Assembly (NCBI RefSeq): GCF_905475345.1
Contig: NC_066607.1
Span: 3,127,501-3,191,500 of the forward strand
Origin: Vespula vulgaris
Lineage: Eukaryota; Arthropoda; Insecta; Hymenoptera; Vespidae
DNA: 64,000 nt
Direction: 5' to 3'
The notes under the pieces are model-generated. The model saw only the letters and a program-made list of their open reading frames with translations. It was not told the origin of the DNA and did no database searches. Numbering within the stretch: the stretch's first letter is position 1; the number at the start of each line of letters is the position of its first letter. The translations under genes were made by a program, and so were the position numbers. Positions 1-10,790 of this stretch are shown one piece after another.

Positions 1-125
1 GGTGTGGTGTTGGTGGGGGTGGTGGTGAAGGGAAGATGAGGGAAGGTGAAGGGAAAGGAAGCAGGGGAAGGATTTTGTCGAGTGCCGAAAGATCGACACC
101 GATTCTCGCGCGTTTATGCGACATC

Positions 126-129
<4 letters not shown>

Positions 130-169
<40 letters not shown>
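130..169. repeat. (AG)n microsatellite
   Basis: About 17 uninterrupted AG units and then an imperfect AAGAG tail. It gives the two overlapping short ORFs here their Arg-Glu runs, so neither is believed. Confidence 0.97.
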
Positions 170-401
170 CAAGGTCCAACTTCGTCAATTTCTCATGGCG
201 AACTTTCAGGGGTCAATTCGCGTTAAATAACATAGAGAACTGTCTCCGATGTTAACTACCTGCATGCTTCTCGTAAAAGAAGTAATTCAAGTTGACCGTA
301 CGTAGCAGATTACACATAGAAGATGAAATCATTGTAGTATTCTCATTCTCATATGCACTTTACTTTGGAACAATGTTGTCATTAGGAATACATACATCTT
401 T

Positions 402-450
<49 letters not shown>

Positions 451-530
451 TATATATGTATCTATATATGCAAGCATGTATGTATATATATATATATATA
501 CACGTATACGTATATGTAATAAATGTATAT
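402..530. repeat. Compound (CA)n-(TA)n array
   Basis: A short CA run passes into about 14 TA units. A TATATGTA-type degenerate stretch and a second (TA)9 follow. It looks like a mutated, formerly longer array. Confidence 0.92.
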
Positions 531-899
531 AAATATGTAAATATACGCATATATATGCAAAAGGGATATTTCACAAGAAATTCGTTCACGTCCTTTCATT
601 AACTTTTCCAAATTCGTTCGATTTAATTAGCTTCGTTCGTACTACGTATTTACACACTTATATTTTTCCGCGTTCCTTCCAATTAAATGCGTAATACCGA
701 TCGAAAAAATATTTACTAATGTAGGAAATATGTTCGTACGAAAGTGACTTTGAATCAGGACGAGATATTATAACATGTAAACAAAAATATTGAAAACATA
801 AATTTGAACGAACGAAAGTAAAAAAATCAGCTGTGCGTATTGTTCATTCATAGTTTCATTCGTAATGTATATCCTTCACATTGATCTGTTTCTTGGAAT

Positions 900-1017
900 T
901 TAGAACATATGTGTACGTACGTGTCGGTGATGACTATTTATTTCGTTAAGCGAGAATAGTATCTTTGTCTCTTTCGCTCTAGAGCACGTATACAAACATT
1001 AGTACGATTTCCGAGAA

Positions 1018-1048
<31 letters not shown>

Positions 1049-2780
1049 CAGATAATGTGTAAACACAGGATGGTACACAGGTTATTCTCGAAAACGGAGA
1101 AGTTAGTTTCTCTCAAAGAGTTTCCGCGTGTGGATGTTGGCAGTCATACCGTGGTCCAACGGGAACTAAGAATAAGTTTAAATACGGATATGGCTTTACT
1201 TAACTAATGTATCCGCATCGCGTTACTTTTCTTTCTCTAAAGCGTCCGAAAGAATAAAGGATAAGAGGAGTCTACATCGAAGAGCAAAATTTTATCGTCG
1301 AGCCGATTCCAAGTTGCGCAGTTAACGGAGCAACGAATCGACGTAAGTAATAATATGCTTTATATAATATACAAATATTAATGCGTATTTGTCTTTTTTT
1401 TTTTAACTCTTCATAATGTATAATAACTTTGAAGTCAAACGCATACATGTACATATATAGATATGCGTATTTTTTAAACATCATTCCATCCTCGTCATAA
1501 ATTTGATCGTTAGTACGAATCGTAGGGTTAATGTTTGCTAAGAATATATTATACTTACAATTAGTATAATACATAGATTGTAGATATAAGATAGGAAGAG
1601 AGAAAGACAGAGAGAGAATAGAGAAAATAGAGAAAATTTAGAGAAAGAGAGAGAGAGAGAGAGTTTTACACTGTATAATTTTCTTTTTAGACACGAAAAT
1701 AATTGAGTTATAAAAAGAAAGTAGAGAGAAAGAAATAATGTAAGTACGAATTACTGGCATTGTATGTAGATATATATACATCGGAAATCAGGTTTGAGAA
1801 ACTCGTAATGCAGGACATTGCTACAACATTCCAACTGTGTCATTGGTCGCAACGCTAACCGGATTTTATATGGCGATCTCTAAGTATAATGCAAAGGCGA
1901 ATACCTGCGAGAGGTGAGAGAAAGATTGAGAAAGAGAGAGAATGATATTAATTTCTAATTAATGAAAAAGTTACCGAATTTTTTTTTGAGTCCTCGAGAA
2001 GTTTACTTGTTCATTCTAGAAAGGCGTTTACGATATATTTTTGTTAAAATGGTAATCGTATATTTCGTATAACTAACTGACGCATTAATTGTTAAAATAA
2101 AAATATAATAATAGTTCATTTCAACGTAGACAATATTTTTTTGTATCGTCTGTTTCATTAACGTAAGTGTGCGTTATTGTTGATTTACGAAATTCCTGAA
2201 TCAATTATTTTAAATAGAAAATTTGTAGCGATAAGCATCGTAAATACAAAACTAAAAAGAAAAAGGACACGAACAAGTAAACAAGCTGTAATGTGATTTA
2301 CATTTTTTCTTTTTTTTGTTTTGTTTAAGTTGAAGGAATTTACACTCGCTAAAGGACAACGTTAAAAACGTAAATAAGCAGATACATATCGTTATATTAA
2401 TACTATATCCCAAAATGATCTCTGGATCATAATAAATCTATATATCTTCGAACTTTCGTCTTTGATTCTTTAATAATTACAGTTTTATAACGTTATACGC
2501 AAGTAAGTAAGCAAATAAGTAAATAAGTAAGTATTTACATAGAACGTAGATTTATAAAAAACGATTTGATAAAAAATAAAATACGATAGGAATTATTTGC
2601 TTGGTCAAATAAACAACACTGATACGTATTACTGAAAATGTCAATATTATTAATTATTGGTCGTTTTCGTCCAAAGACGATATATCATCCTATGTTATTT
2701 ATATTAAACGACGTTACGACAATATATTATATTATATTATTAATTTATCAAATTTATCGACCAATCGAATAAATTTTTTT
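900..2780. other. AT-rich non-coding stretch
   Basis: Holds GA tracts near 1013-1047 and 1595-1663, a degenerate AAGT array at 2501-2534 and many TAATTA/ATTAAT words. The segment about 1242-1340 is preceded by a pyrimidine tract ending in AAAG and followed by GTAAGT, but its frames carry stops. I see no gene. Confidence 0.6.
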
Positions 2781-2859
2781 AGTTGTATCGAATCGATTTT
2801 AATCGAGAATGATATTTCATTGAGAATAACAGAACGATACGAGATGAGGGGAATGAGTC

Positions 2860-2891
2860 GAACGAACGAAAAATAAGAAAGAAAAAAAAAG

Positions 2892-2930
<39 letters not shown>

Positions 2931-3238
2931 GCGAACGAGGTGGTGGGTGGTGGGCGAGGTGGGTTGCCAATAGGTAGATAACATTTTACATAAAGTCGTC
3001 GAAGTATCGATCGAAGAGTACACCTTGATTAAAGGCGATGCGAGGTGAGTAAGTATGTATTTGGGAATGGAACGAGGAGTTGTCGAATAAGAAAAAAGAA
3101 GTGAAAGAAGATAGAAGAGATGGAGAGGAAGGGGATGAGAGAAGAAGGAGAATATTAAAAAGAGGAAGCAAAAAAGTGAATACAGGAGTGAAATATAAAG
3201 GGAAGTTGAAGAGCTAAGAGAAATAGAGATCGAGAGAG

Positions 3239-3316
<78 letters not shown>

Positions 3317-3345
3317 CGACGAGTAAAAAGTTAGATAAGGAAGAA
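2860..3345. repeat. Polypurine block with (GAAA)n and long GA tract
   Basis: A (GAAA)n run of about 38 bp (2893-2930) lies upstream of a purine-biased stretch and an almost continuous GA tract of about 88 bp (3231-3318) with a few interruptions. The + strand is mainly purine for nearly 500 bp. Polypurine mirror repeats of this type can form triplex (H-) DNA in vitro. Confidence 0.93.
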
Positions 3346-3372
3346 GACAGGACGCATGCTCGATTACTTCCA

Positions 3373-3373
3373 C

Positions 3374-3404
<31 letters not shown>

Positions 3405-3406
3405 TC
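3373..3406. repeat. (CT)n microsatellite opposed to upstream GA tract
   Basis: An imperfect CT run about 55 bp after the 88 bp GA tract. The two are inverted relative to each other and could pair as a stem in RNA or single-stranded DNA. Confidence 0.93.
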
Positions 3407-3499
3407 ACACTTTTCTTATGGTTAAAAGTCAGGAGAAGGAGTTGAGTATTTTTCTCGGTCCACTTTATTCTGGATATCGTCATTTCGAGGAAGCAAGAT

Positions 3500-3669
3500 A
3501 GAGAGAGAGAGAGAGAGAGAGAAAGAAAGAGAGAAAAGGATCGCGGAAGAGGATCACCGTATCGACTAAAGAGAAAAAGAGAGAATAAAAATACGATAAA
3601 AAAGAAGAAGATGAAGAAGATGAAGATGACGAAAAAGAAGAAGAAGAAGAAGATGATGAAGATGAAGAA
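3500..3669. repeat. GA tract followed by GAA/GAT trinucleotide array
   Basis: A GA tract (3500-3537) lies upstream of a GAA/GAT/GAC array (3601-3669). On the minus strand this gives the Phe/Ile/Ser-rich middle of a 155-codon ORF, which is therefore treated as a repeat artefact. Confidence 0.92.
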
Positions 3670-3679
3670 TAAGACTAGA

Positions 3680-4180
3680 ACGGGATAGTCAGGATAAACG
3701 GTGTCCAACTTTTTCGCATTACTTTTCCTCTCGCGTATAGCCAAAGCAAGCGCATCAAAGCCGAGGGTGAAACAGGGTAGAGGGGCGGGGTCGAAGTGTG
3801 TTCGAAGATTTTTCGCAGAATGCAATCGCACTATGGTAGTGGTGATGCAGCAAATGCTCGACTATATTGCCACTGTCGCTTCGGCCATTCTCCGTTATTC
3901 AACGACGACACTGACGAGAGATACCGACGGCAATCGAGGCGCGTCCGTATGAACTTCCAAACTGCGGTTTTCTTCTTGATTTATGGCACTTTTCGTCGGC
4001 TCTTCTCATTCTCTTTCTCTTGGTTTTTCTGCATTTTTTCCTCTTTTTTTTCTTTTCGGGAATAAGGGAAGCCGATTCTCTTGAGAGTGCCAGTGGAAGG
4101 AGAGGTCGAAGGGAAGTGGAACGCGGCCAGAAGGCCCGTTTTTGTGGACCGTCGACCCGTTGTTCTTGTATACGAGTCAT
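3680..4180. promoter_or_regulatory. Complex GC-richer island with GC box
   Basis: About 500 bp of mostly non-repetitive, GC-richer sequence between repeat blocks. It contains a GC-box-like AGGGGCGGGG at 3781-3790 and open frames on both strands (83 to 155 codons), none of which I recognise. It could be a regulatory element, an untranslated exon or a chance ORF cluster. The regulatory label is inference from complexity and one motif. Confidence 0.25.
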
Positions 4181-4736
4181 AAAGCAGAAGAGAGAGAGAG
4201 AGAGAAAGAGAAGGATAAAAAGAAAAGAAAAATCTGTATTTACTTCGAGCGAAGTAAATTTTCTTTCGTACTAGCTACTCGAACAACACTAGAAAATATT
4301 GGACAGTACGTATATATCAATGATTTATTTCATTTATCTTAGACTTTTATAAGGAAAACGTATTAAGCTGATACGAATTAATTCAATCGGATCTTATTTC
4401 GTAATCTTTTAATATATATATATATAGACGTCCTTGCGATAGAATCCTCGTATAGAGAAAAAAAAAAGAGAAAAAATATGAAAAAAAACGAAACTATAAT
4501 AACGAAAAATCTTTATACATTACGATGATGGTATAAATTTATTATCATCTATCTTACCATATCGTAGGTACTCATATAGTTCGTAGAAAATGCATTGAAA
4601 GTTTCAGAACGAAGACGGTATAAACCATCGAACAAACTTGGGATGTCATTGACGTTCACGGAACAATGAAGAAAGTGATCTATAGATCTATTGATTGAAA
4701 GTGGACTTTACCGAAAGGACGAGGAGCTAGCGAATC

Positions 4737-4739
<3 letters not shown>

Positions 4740-4779
<40 letters not shown>
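4740..4779. repeat. (GA)n microsatellite
   Basis: About 19 uninterrupted GA units. It supplies the Arg-Glu run of the short ORF starting at 4691. Confidence 0.97.
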
Positions 4780-4782
<3 letters not shown>

Positions 4783-5020
4783 ATGGACATCGATGGTACG
4801 ACGACGATCGCTTTTAATTCTTTGCTTTTCTACCAGCCATCCACCTATCCGCCACCAACTCCTCCTTCTGTTTGCTTTCTATGGTATAAAGTAACAAAAG
4901 ACCGACAGCTACGTGGGTTTGTCCGGTTTCTGCCGCTAATTCCGTGTCCGTGTATCCGTACCGGATAGAAACGATGGAATCCGTTCTCGTTTTCGAGAGA
5001 AAAAAAGAAATAGATAGATA

Positions 5021-5021
5021 A

Positions 5022-5061
<40 letters not shown>

Positions 5062-5066
5062 GAGAG
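5021..5066. repeat. (GA)n microsatellite
   Basis: Slightly imperfect GA run preceded by TAGATAGATA. It pairs in inverted orientation with the CT run at 5170-5194. Confidence 0.95.
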
Positions 5067-5195
5067 TCCGCTTGATTTCTGATTTTTTTGTGAAAAAGAA
5101 AGAAACGATACGAGTATCTAGTTGTTGTTATCATTGTATCCTTTCCTATTTTGCTATCTCTCTTATATTTCTCTCTCTCTCTCTCTCTCTCTCTG

Positions 5196-5420
5196 TCTTG
5201 CATATAGTAGTCTACACTACTGACAGCCAAGGCAGCTGCAACCTCGTTGCTCGGCCAACAATGACCGTCGCTGCATAAGCAATTATCAATAGCGTTGCTG
5301 GTAGCCTTGATTAATCGCTTGTATCGGACGGGGCTAACAGGATCTTTCTTCCGAGCGCGATGACGAGGTCAGGAAGTCTTGTTAATTATCTCACGATATT
5401 AATACCATCACGATAGGTGG
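5196..5420. promoter_or_regulatory. Candidate enhancer island with Exd/Hox-type site
   Basis: About 225 bp of complex sequence after the CT repeat. It contains a CAGCTG E-box near 5233, the composite TGATTAAT at 5308-5315 that fits the Exd(Pbx)-Hox consensus, a nearby AATTATCAAT, and further TTAATTA/TTATCT words around 5390. Homeodomain and GATA motifs clustered in a repeat-free island are what a developmental enhancer would look like. No conservation data are available here, so this stays an inference. Confidence 0.3.
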
Positions 5421-5749
5421 AAAGGGATCGAGCGATAATCGTAACGTTTTAAATGTAACAACGTATTACTTAGAAAAACAAATCGTCTCCATGGAAATGA
5501 TCGAACGAAGAGAGGAAAAAAGAAAAAAGAAAAAGAAGAAGAAGCTGGGAAAGAAAATAATCGTCGATAAACGTCTTTATTGTTCTCTGTTCTTCTCGAT
5601 TAATTATAAATCAAAATTGACGAGTCGATTTTCTAACGTTTAGATATCAATGGATATATATATATATACGTATATACGTATATAAGAGAAAAGAGAAAAA
5701 TAAGTGCTTCCATTATATTATCTCTTTTCTTTCGAAAGGAAAGAAATAC

Positions 5750-6060
5750 CGTCGGTGGGAAATATACCATCTGTTCTGGGTCTGATCAATGAAAGGCTTT
5801 TACTATTACTGTATAACCAACGAATTATTCCCACCCTTTGAGCAAACGTTTTCTCTTTGATAAGCATAAGGGCAAACAGACGGTACAATTAGGCGTTTCT
5901 GCTAATGAAGCAATCTCCACTCCCGGCCTTGTTATCTTGACATACTCCTCGGCAGCTATCTAGCTAAACTCTAGCTAGCTATCTAGCCAGTATTAGCTAG
6001 CTGGTTGGCTAACTCGCTCGCTTGTACGCGAGCGCGTTCAGCGCCAGAAATACAGCGAGT
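5750..6060. promoter_or_regulatory. Candidate enhancer island with TAGC cluster
   Basis: About 300 bp of complex sequence with GATA-type words (TTGATAAG near 5857, TTATCTTG near 5931). A dense cluster of (C)TAGCTA(G) words follows at about 5954-6010, many of them palindromic, ending in GCGAGCGCG. It may be a regulatory element or a degenerated minisatellite. Confidence 0.28.
5954..6010. repeat. TAGC-word cluster (degenerate palindromic repeat)
   Basis: Repeated CTAGCTA, TATCTAGC and TAGCTAGCTGG words within about 57 bp. The units are not in a strict period. Several are self-complementary, so one strand can fold on itself. Confidence 0.75.
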
Positions 6061-6080
6061 AAGCGAGCGAGCGAATGAGC

Positions 6081-6086
6081 GATAGA

Positions 6087-6152
<66 letters not shown>
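6081..6152. repeat. GATA/(GA)n microsatellite
   Basis: GATAGATA units pass into about 30 GA units. This is the left border of the island at 6153-6310. Confidence 0.96.
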
Positions 6153-6155
<3 letters not shown>

Positions 6156-6310
6156 GCTTGAGGGGTTCGGGATGGATTCAGCCATCGAGACGATGGAAGA
6201 TTTCCCGTGGGCCCACTCGTATTCAGAGGGCCCATTGGATTTCCAACGAGGATTTCGGACACAGAGTTTAATAGCTCGGCTCGCTTCCTACGATGAGTAT
6301 ATCGGGACGA
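6153..6310. other. Complex island enclosed by two GA arrays
   Basis: A 158 bp non-repetitive, GC-rich insert between two long GA arrays. It holds two GGGCCCA words about 22 bp apart. A frame is open across it on each strand; the + frame begins MLEGFGMDSAIETMEDF and the peptide is unknown to me. It may be a conserved element, or a unique sequence invaded by repeat growth on both sides. Confidence 0.35.
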
Positions 6311-6311
6311 T

Positions 6312-6364
<53 letters not shown>

Positions 6365-6408
6365 AGAGAAAGAGAGAGAGAGAGAGAGGTAGATAGATAG
6401 ATAGAGAG
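6311..6408. repeat. Long GA array ending in GATA units
   Basis: Nearly 100 bp of GA with GAAAGA interruptions, then AGATAGATAGATAG. It mirrors the array at 6081-6152, where GATA units lie on the outer side of the GA tract; here too they lie on the outer side. Confidence 0.96.
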
Positions 6409-6440
6409 TGGAATTTATTAAACGAAAAGTTCCATACCGT

Positions 6441-6500
6441 TTACATATATACATATATGTGTGTATGTGTGTGTTTGCGCACGCCCGCGCGCGTGTGTAT
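6441..6500. repeat. Alternating purine-pyrimidine tract (TA/TG/CG)
   Basis: CATATATA, TGTGTGTG and then a GCGCACGCCCGCGCGCGTGTGT stretch, nearly all alternating pyrimidine-purine. This is the window's best Z-DNA-forming candidate because it includes a CG-alternating core. Confidence 0.85.
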
Positions 6501-7857
6501 AACTATCTCTTGTCAGCGACCAGAGTTGGTTCTATGATATAAACTCGTAAGGTTCGTTACGAAAAACAATGAAAATATCGTTATAGTCTCTTTAATAGAA
6601 AAACGTGCGATGCCATTACGAACGGCGATATATGTGATATCGAGCCGTGATAGTAGTAGTAATGGCAGTAGTAGTAGAAGTAGAAGTAATAGTACCTTAC
6701 TTTAATTATGAATACGATTTTTTTATTCGTCATTTTATTCGTTCGTATAGATATCTCATCGAGATTACGTTTCTCTATTCGTCTCGTGTAATTTAATAAA
6801 AGCTTCTCTCTCTCTCTCTCTCTCTCGCGACATTTTTTTTTTAATTTGAATTTTTTATATCATTTGTATTTTTTAGTTGCTTTATATTTTTCATTTTCTG
6901 GTATTAATATCTCGCCTAAATACTTTGCAAAGATTATGCATGTATTATCTCGCGAAAGAAAAAAGATATTTTCGCATTTCTTTATTATATTTATTTTTCT
7001 TTTCTTTTCTTTTCTTTTCTTCTTGTTTCGTTTCATTTCGTTTCATTGAGATCCATCAAATCTGTATATTTTAGTTCTACTGATAACGAACGAACTGGTA
7101 TCATTAATAGATCCACGGTAGAATCAGTAAATTTGATATTGTAATCATTAACTAGTTCTATTCGAATAGAAACGTTGTTTACACATTTCGACATATACCA
7201 AATTGAATTCTTTATGTTACTCGGCGAATCAGTAAATTGATATTCGAATTATTTACTAGTCCGATCGATATGATCGAATCGTTACGTTATTTATATTTTA
7301 TTTCATTGTACTTTTTTTTCCTTTCTTTCTTTATTATTATTATTATTATTACTATTATTCACTGAATCAGCAAATCGAATTGGAATTATTTATTACTATA
7401 ATTTCGTCGATTTTATTTAATTAAATCGAAATATTGACTTGACATTCAAAATTTTCGATGCATCCATTATAAATGTCTTTTTCTCTTGACGTTAATCGAT
7501 TACGATTTTCCTTCCTTTTCTTTCCTTTCCTTTCCTTTTTTTTTACATTCAAGATAAAAAACATTTTACAGACTTTATTTCTTTTTCAATAATTTCTCGA
7601 CACTTACGTTAGCTGTATCCAATCGTTTCTTATCTCGTATCATTGAAATGAGTTTCAAGAGGCTTACTTCGTTCGAAGAATAATTAACTTTGCGCTCTTC
7701 ATTAAACTAATTATACGTTTCGCGATTGCAGACTTCATCGCGACGAGATTCGAGGCCTTCGAGTATTGAAAAGAGAGAAGGAAAGAAAGAGAAAGAGAGA
7801 TAGATAGATAGATGGATAGATAGAAATAGACAGAAGGAGAGAGAAAGAGAGAGAAAG
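6500..7857. other. AT-rich non-coding stretch with pentanucleotide arrays
   Basis: Contains an AGT array (6651-6693), a CT tract (6805-6826), a TTTTC array (6996-7020) passing into GTTTC/ATTTC units, a TTA run (7331-7360), a TTTCC run (7511-7544) and a GAAA/GATA block (7769-7857). No gene seen. Confidence 0.6.
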
Positions 7858-8110
7858 ATGGAAGAGTTGTCGAGTTCGAAGCATCCGTATTCAAAGTACG
7901 GATACTCTCTTGAGAATAACCTACTAGACGATCTCTTATATCCTCCGGCGGGAAATTCAAATTATTCCGGTGCACTCGGTAGCTCGGAAGGTTTAAGAAA
8001 CGGTCGAGCGCGCTTCGACGACGTTGCTCGTCTCTATTCGAGAAGGAGAATGTATAGTAAAATAATAGTTCGAGAGAACGAACGTTCCAAATCGTAGCTT
8101 CTGATTCGTA
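7858..8110. other. Complex island after GA/GATA block
   Basis: About 250 bp of non-repetitive sequence with a 79-codon + frame from 7858 (MEELSSSKHPYSKYGYSLEN...). The frame matches no family I know, and a minus frame also crosses it. There is no clear splice context. It may be an unrecognised exon or a conserved non-coding element. Confidence 0.25.
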
Positions 8111-8329
8111 TCGGTGTTCCAGTTATGATATATGCACATTGAGAATTTATTTGACAGAATGTTATTTTCGATTTATTATGTTGTTATCATGTTATTATGT
8201 TATTTTCGATTAGATATTATCGTTTTTAATAACATACACACACACACTTATAATTATTCGAGGTCATTGCCTATTTCTTTTCGAAAGATAGGCGAGATAA
8301 CAATGATAAGGGCATTCACAAGATCGTAA

Positions 8330-8590
8330 TGCAACCGCGAAGGGCAGATATAATCGCAAGGATTGAGTGGACAAGCCGAGGAGGAAGCATACATAGTGCG
8401 CGTTCTCTATGGTTATCGATCACCCAGCGGTTGGTTATCCTTGCCGACGTGGATTATCGGAAATCACTCGGAGACTCGTGTTTCGAGCACAATCGCTAAT
8501 ACGTAAGAGCCACTTATACGACCGCCGCTGCTGCTCGAGTCCCGATAATACGTAACGGATGACCAAGATCATCTTCTCTTCTAGAATGTT
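8330..8590. promoter_or_regulatory. Candidate regulatory island
   Basis: About 260 bp of complex, GC-richer sequence with no simple repeat, including ATCGAT, GGTTATCC and paired GATTATCGG/CCCGATAATACG words. Frames are interrupted by stops, so a coding role is unlikely. The regulatory role is inferred from complexity only. Confidence 0.27.
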
Positions 8591-8639
8591 GCGATCTAAT
8601 GGAAAATCGGTCCTTCAAAATGGGATAAGTTTTTGATTA

Positions 8640-8790
8640 AAATAAAAACTGAAAAAGAAAAAAAAAAAGAAAAAAAAAGAGAAAAAGAAAAAAATTGGGC
8701 GAATCAAAGATTGGAGAAAAAAGGGTGAAAAAAAGAAATATAAACAGAGAAAGGAAAAAAGAGAGAGAGAGAGAGAGGGAGAACGAGGAA
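8640..8790. repeat. Polypurine block
   Basis: A-rich GAAA/GA block ending in (GA)10. A short complex segment and then (TA)10 at 8812-8830 follow it. Confidence 0.9.
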
Positions 8791-8879
8791 TATTTTTCGC
8801 AGGAGGTTTCCTATATATATATATATATATTTTTTTTACGCTTTTTATTATAATGTATTTTAATTTCATTTGATTTTTC

Positions 8880-8990
8880 AACTGCTCGCGAACACCTGCG
8901 CCGCCTATAAATCCCGCACGGTTCCTTTCCGTTCCTATATAAAATGGCGAAAAATATAACTGTGTTTGCTATTTGGCACGTAAATAAATT
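8880..8990 (+). promoter_or_regulatory. Possible TATA-type promoter-like island
   Basis: GC-rich CACCTGCGCCGCC is followed by CTATAAATCC (about 8905-8914) and, about 27 bp later, CTATATAAAATGGCG. Two TATA-like boxes next to a GC-rich E-box are suggestive. No downstream ORF follows, so this is weak. Confidence 0.2.
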
Positions 8991-9534
8991 TGTAAGGGAA
9001 AATAAAAAATGTATATATTATATCAAGATTTTTTAATATGTATTTATATGTCACAAGGTAGATAGTTACACGTGTATCTAACGGATACAATTCGTCACGT
9101 TTATAAACGAATATGTATGTATCGTCGTTATGTTCGTATTTTGATATTATTTAATGATTATCGGGATAGATTAAATCACTCTTGTTAATCAAATGGATAT
9201 CCATTTGGAGAGGGAACATTTTTCGACAAGTGATGGATAAACGAGAAAAGAGTAGTTGAAAGGAGTCACCCCGCTTTTCCCATTAGCCTCGATTGAAGGG
9301 AAATAAAATTCTGGTGCTTCTATAACGAACCGAGTAAGCTGAAATATCAGTCGAAGCTTCGAATACGGAAAAAGTAGAAATGAAAATGATAGAAGGAGAG
9401 AGAGAGAGAGAGAGAGAGAGAAATAGAGAGATGGATAAATGCCATAGGCTTCTATATAATATAATATCAACGATGGTACATACGTAAGTAGAAGTGCGAA
9501 TCGACTTTTGGTCCGACTTATACATACATACACA

Positions 9535-9589
<55 letters not shown>

Positions 9590-9680
9590 CAAGTCCCATG
9601 AGAAATGTCGGAGATTTGTGCGATAGGATTTCGCCAGAGGCGAAAATCTTCGACATATTCTGAAAATACTCTATGAGTCA
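8990..9680. other. AT-rich non-coding stretch
   Basis: AT-rich sequence with a GA tract (9396-9421) and a long AT array (9541-9586). The minus-strand 155-codon ORF crosses both and reads mostly as Ser-Leu and Tyr-Ile. No gene seen. Confidence 0.6.
9541..9586. repeat. (AT)n microsatellite
   Basis: About 23 uninterrupted AT units, following CATACATA words. Confidence 0.97.
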
Positions 9681-9683
9681 ACA

Positions 9684-9780
9684 TACAGGGTGTTTCAGGA
9701 TACGATAGGAAGAATCATAGTACTCGATTTGGTAGTCGAAAGAAAGATAAAGTTTGTATTTACGATGGGCTTGCACGCTC
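9684..9780 (+). mobile_element. Possible transposon-end remnant (ACAGGGTGTTTC)
   Basis: ATACAGGGTGTTTCAGGATA at 9683-9702 resembles the ACAGGGTGTyC termini common in degraded insect repeats. No transposase or reverse transcriptase frame is present. Similar words occur near 17490 (reverse) and 20481. Could be coincidence. Confidence 0.2.
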
Positions 9781-10240
9781 GACTTTATTCGCCAAGTTGG
9801 ATCTATCCGTCAAAAAAACTTTTCTTCGATTTATTTGTTATACAAAAAAGAAAAAAAAAAGAGAGAGAGAGAAAAAAACAGGTATTAACAAAATTATCAC
9901 AGTTAATATTTTCATACAAAAAAGTAATTTTCATTATTCGTATTTTAGATCGCGTAATCGAAACATAATAATGTCATAATAAGACATCCTATTTTTTCAC
10001 ATTGCATCGATTGTACAATTTAATATATATATATGAAATAAAAATAAGAATTTTTCTTTATAGTTACTTATCAATCTACGATGAAAGGTTTTTCTGAATA
10101 GTAGCCGAGCGTCATTTCGAAATGCACTCAACTCCATTTCACTCCGCTCGGGCGATTTATTTAAAAATAATCCGATCGAGCCGACGTTTTCGTTGGAAAA
10201 AAAGTGGATTTTTCTTTTCTCTCAATTTTTTTTCTTCCCC
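9780..10240. other. AT-rich non-coding stretch
   Basis: Short A/GA-rich tract near 9844-9880, TA run near 10022, otherwise unremarkable. ORFs of 60-92 codons here are Lys/Ile-rich and unsupported. Confidence 0.55.
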
Positions 10241-10273
<33 letters not shown>

Positions 10274-10381
10274 CAAAGATACACAGACACACATCTCTTC
10301 AATCTTTCTCTATCTTTCCATTCCGAGTGGAAAAGTGGTCGAAAAATAGTCGTGCGGTCTCTCTCTCTCTCTCTCTCTCTA
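10241..10381. repeat. (CT)n-(CA)n array and second (CT)n
   Basis: (CT)10 runs directly into (CA)7 at 10241-10274. A separate CT tract lies at 10358-10381. Confidence 0.95.
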
Positions 10382-10384
10382 TCG

Positions 10385-10600
10385 AGAACATGGTGGCATA
10401 GCTGTGCTACCTTCTAACGATATAATAAACGTGGAAAACTTTTGCTTGATTGTCGTTTGGGGAAAAGTGGCAGAGAGACGCACAACGACAAAGACTAACG
10501 AATAACCGGCGGCGCTTTTGTTTTCAGTTTACAAATTAGTCCTAGAATTTATTAGCCGAGGCACCTAGATAAGATAGTAGTAACGTAACCGTGCTCTCGA
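10385..10600. promoter_or_regulatory. Candidate regulatory island with GATA site
   Basis: About 215 bp of complex sequence following a CT tract. It contains CCGGCGGCGC and an AGATAAG GATA-factor consensus at 10567-10573. There are no long frames. Inferred from complexity and one motif. Confidence 0.25.
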
Positions 10601-10790
10601 AGTGGTGTTGGAGGGTAACAGGGATGGAGGATGGGGAGGATGAGGAGAACGGGAGGAGGGAGTTGAAATTTACCAAGCGGACGAGGACGACGAGGACGAC
10701 GAGGACGAGGACGATGAGGACGATGAGGATGAGGACGACAACGTCGACAAGAGCTTACCTACCTACGCGCTTAAGGCATTAACTTTGTTG
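10600..10790. repeat. GGA/GAC-GAG array (acidic-coding-like)
   Basis: GGATGGGGAGGA-type sequence leads into a GACGAG/GATGAG array (10679-10745). One + frame reads Thr-Arg repeats; another would read Asp-Glu. Array-driven frame, not a gene. Confidence 0.88.

Larger units (their letters stand above)
1..900. other. AT-rich non-coding stretch with GA and TA arrays
   Basis: The first 60 bases are GGT/GGA-rich. A GA tract and a compound CA/TA array follow, and the rest is AT-rich sequence with scattered TTCGTTCG-type CpG words. No open frame here is free of repeats, so I see no gene. Confidence 0.6.
4180..5195. other. Repeat-rich non-coding stretch
   Basis: GA tracts at 4189-4212, 4740-4779 and 5021-5066, with AT-rich sequence between. 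A CT tract at 5170-5194 opposes the last GA tract about 100 bp away. Short ORFs here depend on the repeats. Confidence 0.6.

Noticed and set aside
9684..9990. Complete MITE between ACAGGGTGT and a weak inverted copy near 9980
   Set aside because: The proposed inverted ends match at only about 9 of 14 positions and no target-site duplication is visible.
10591..10782. Thr/Arg-repeat ORF
   Set aside because: Frame-shifted reading of a GACGAG array.
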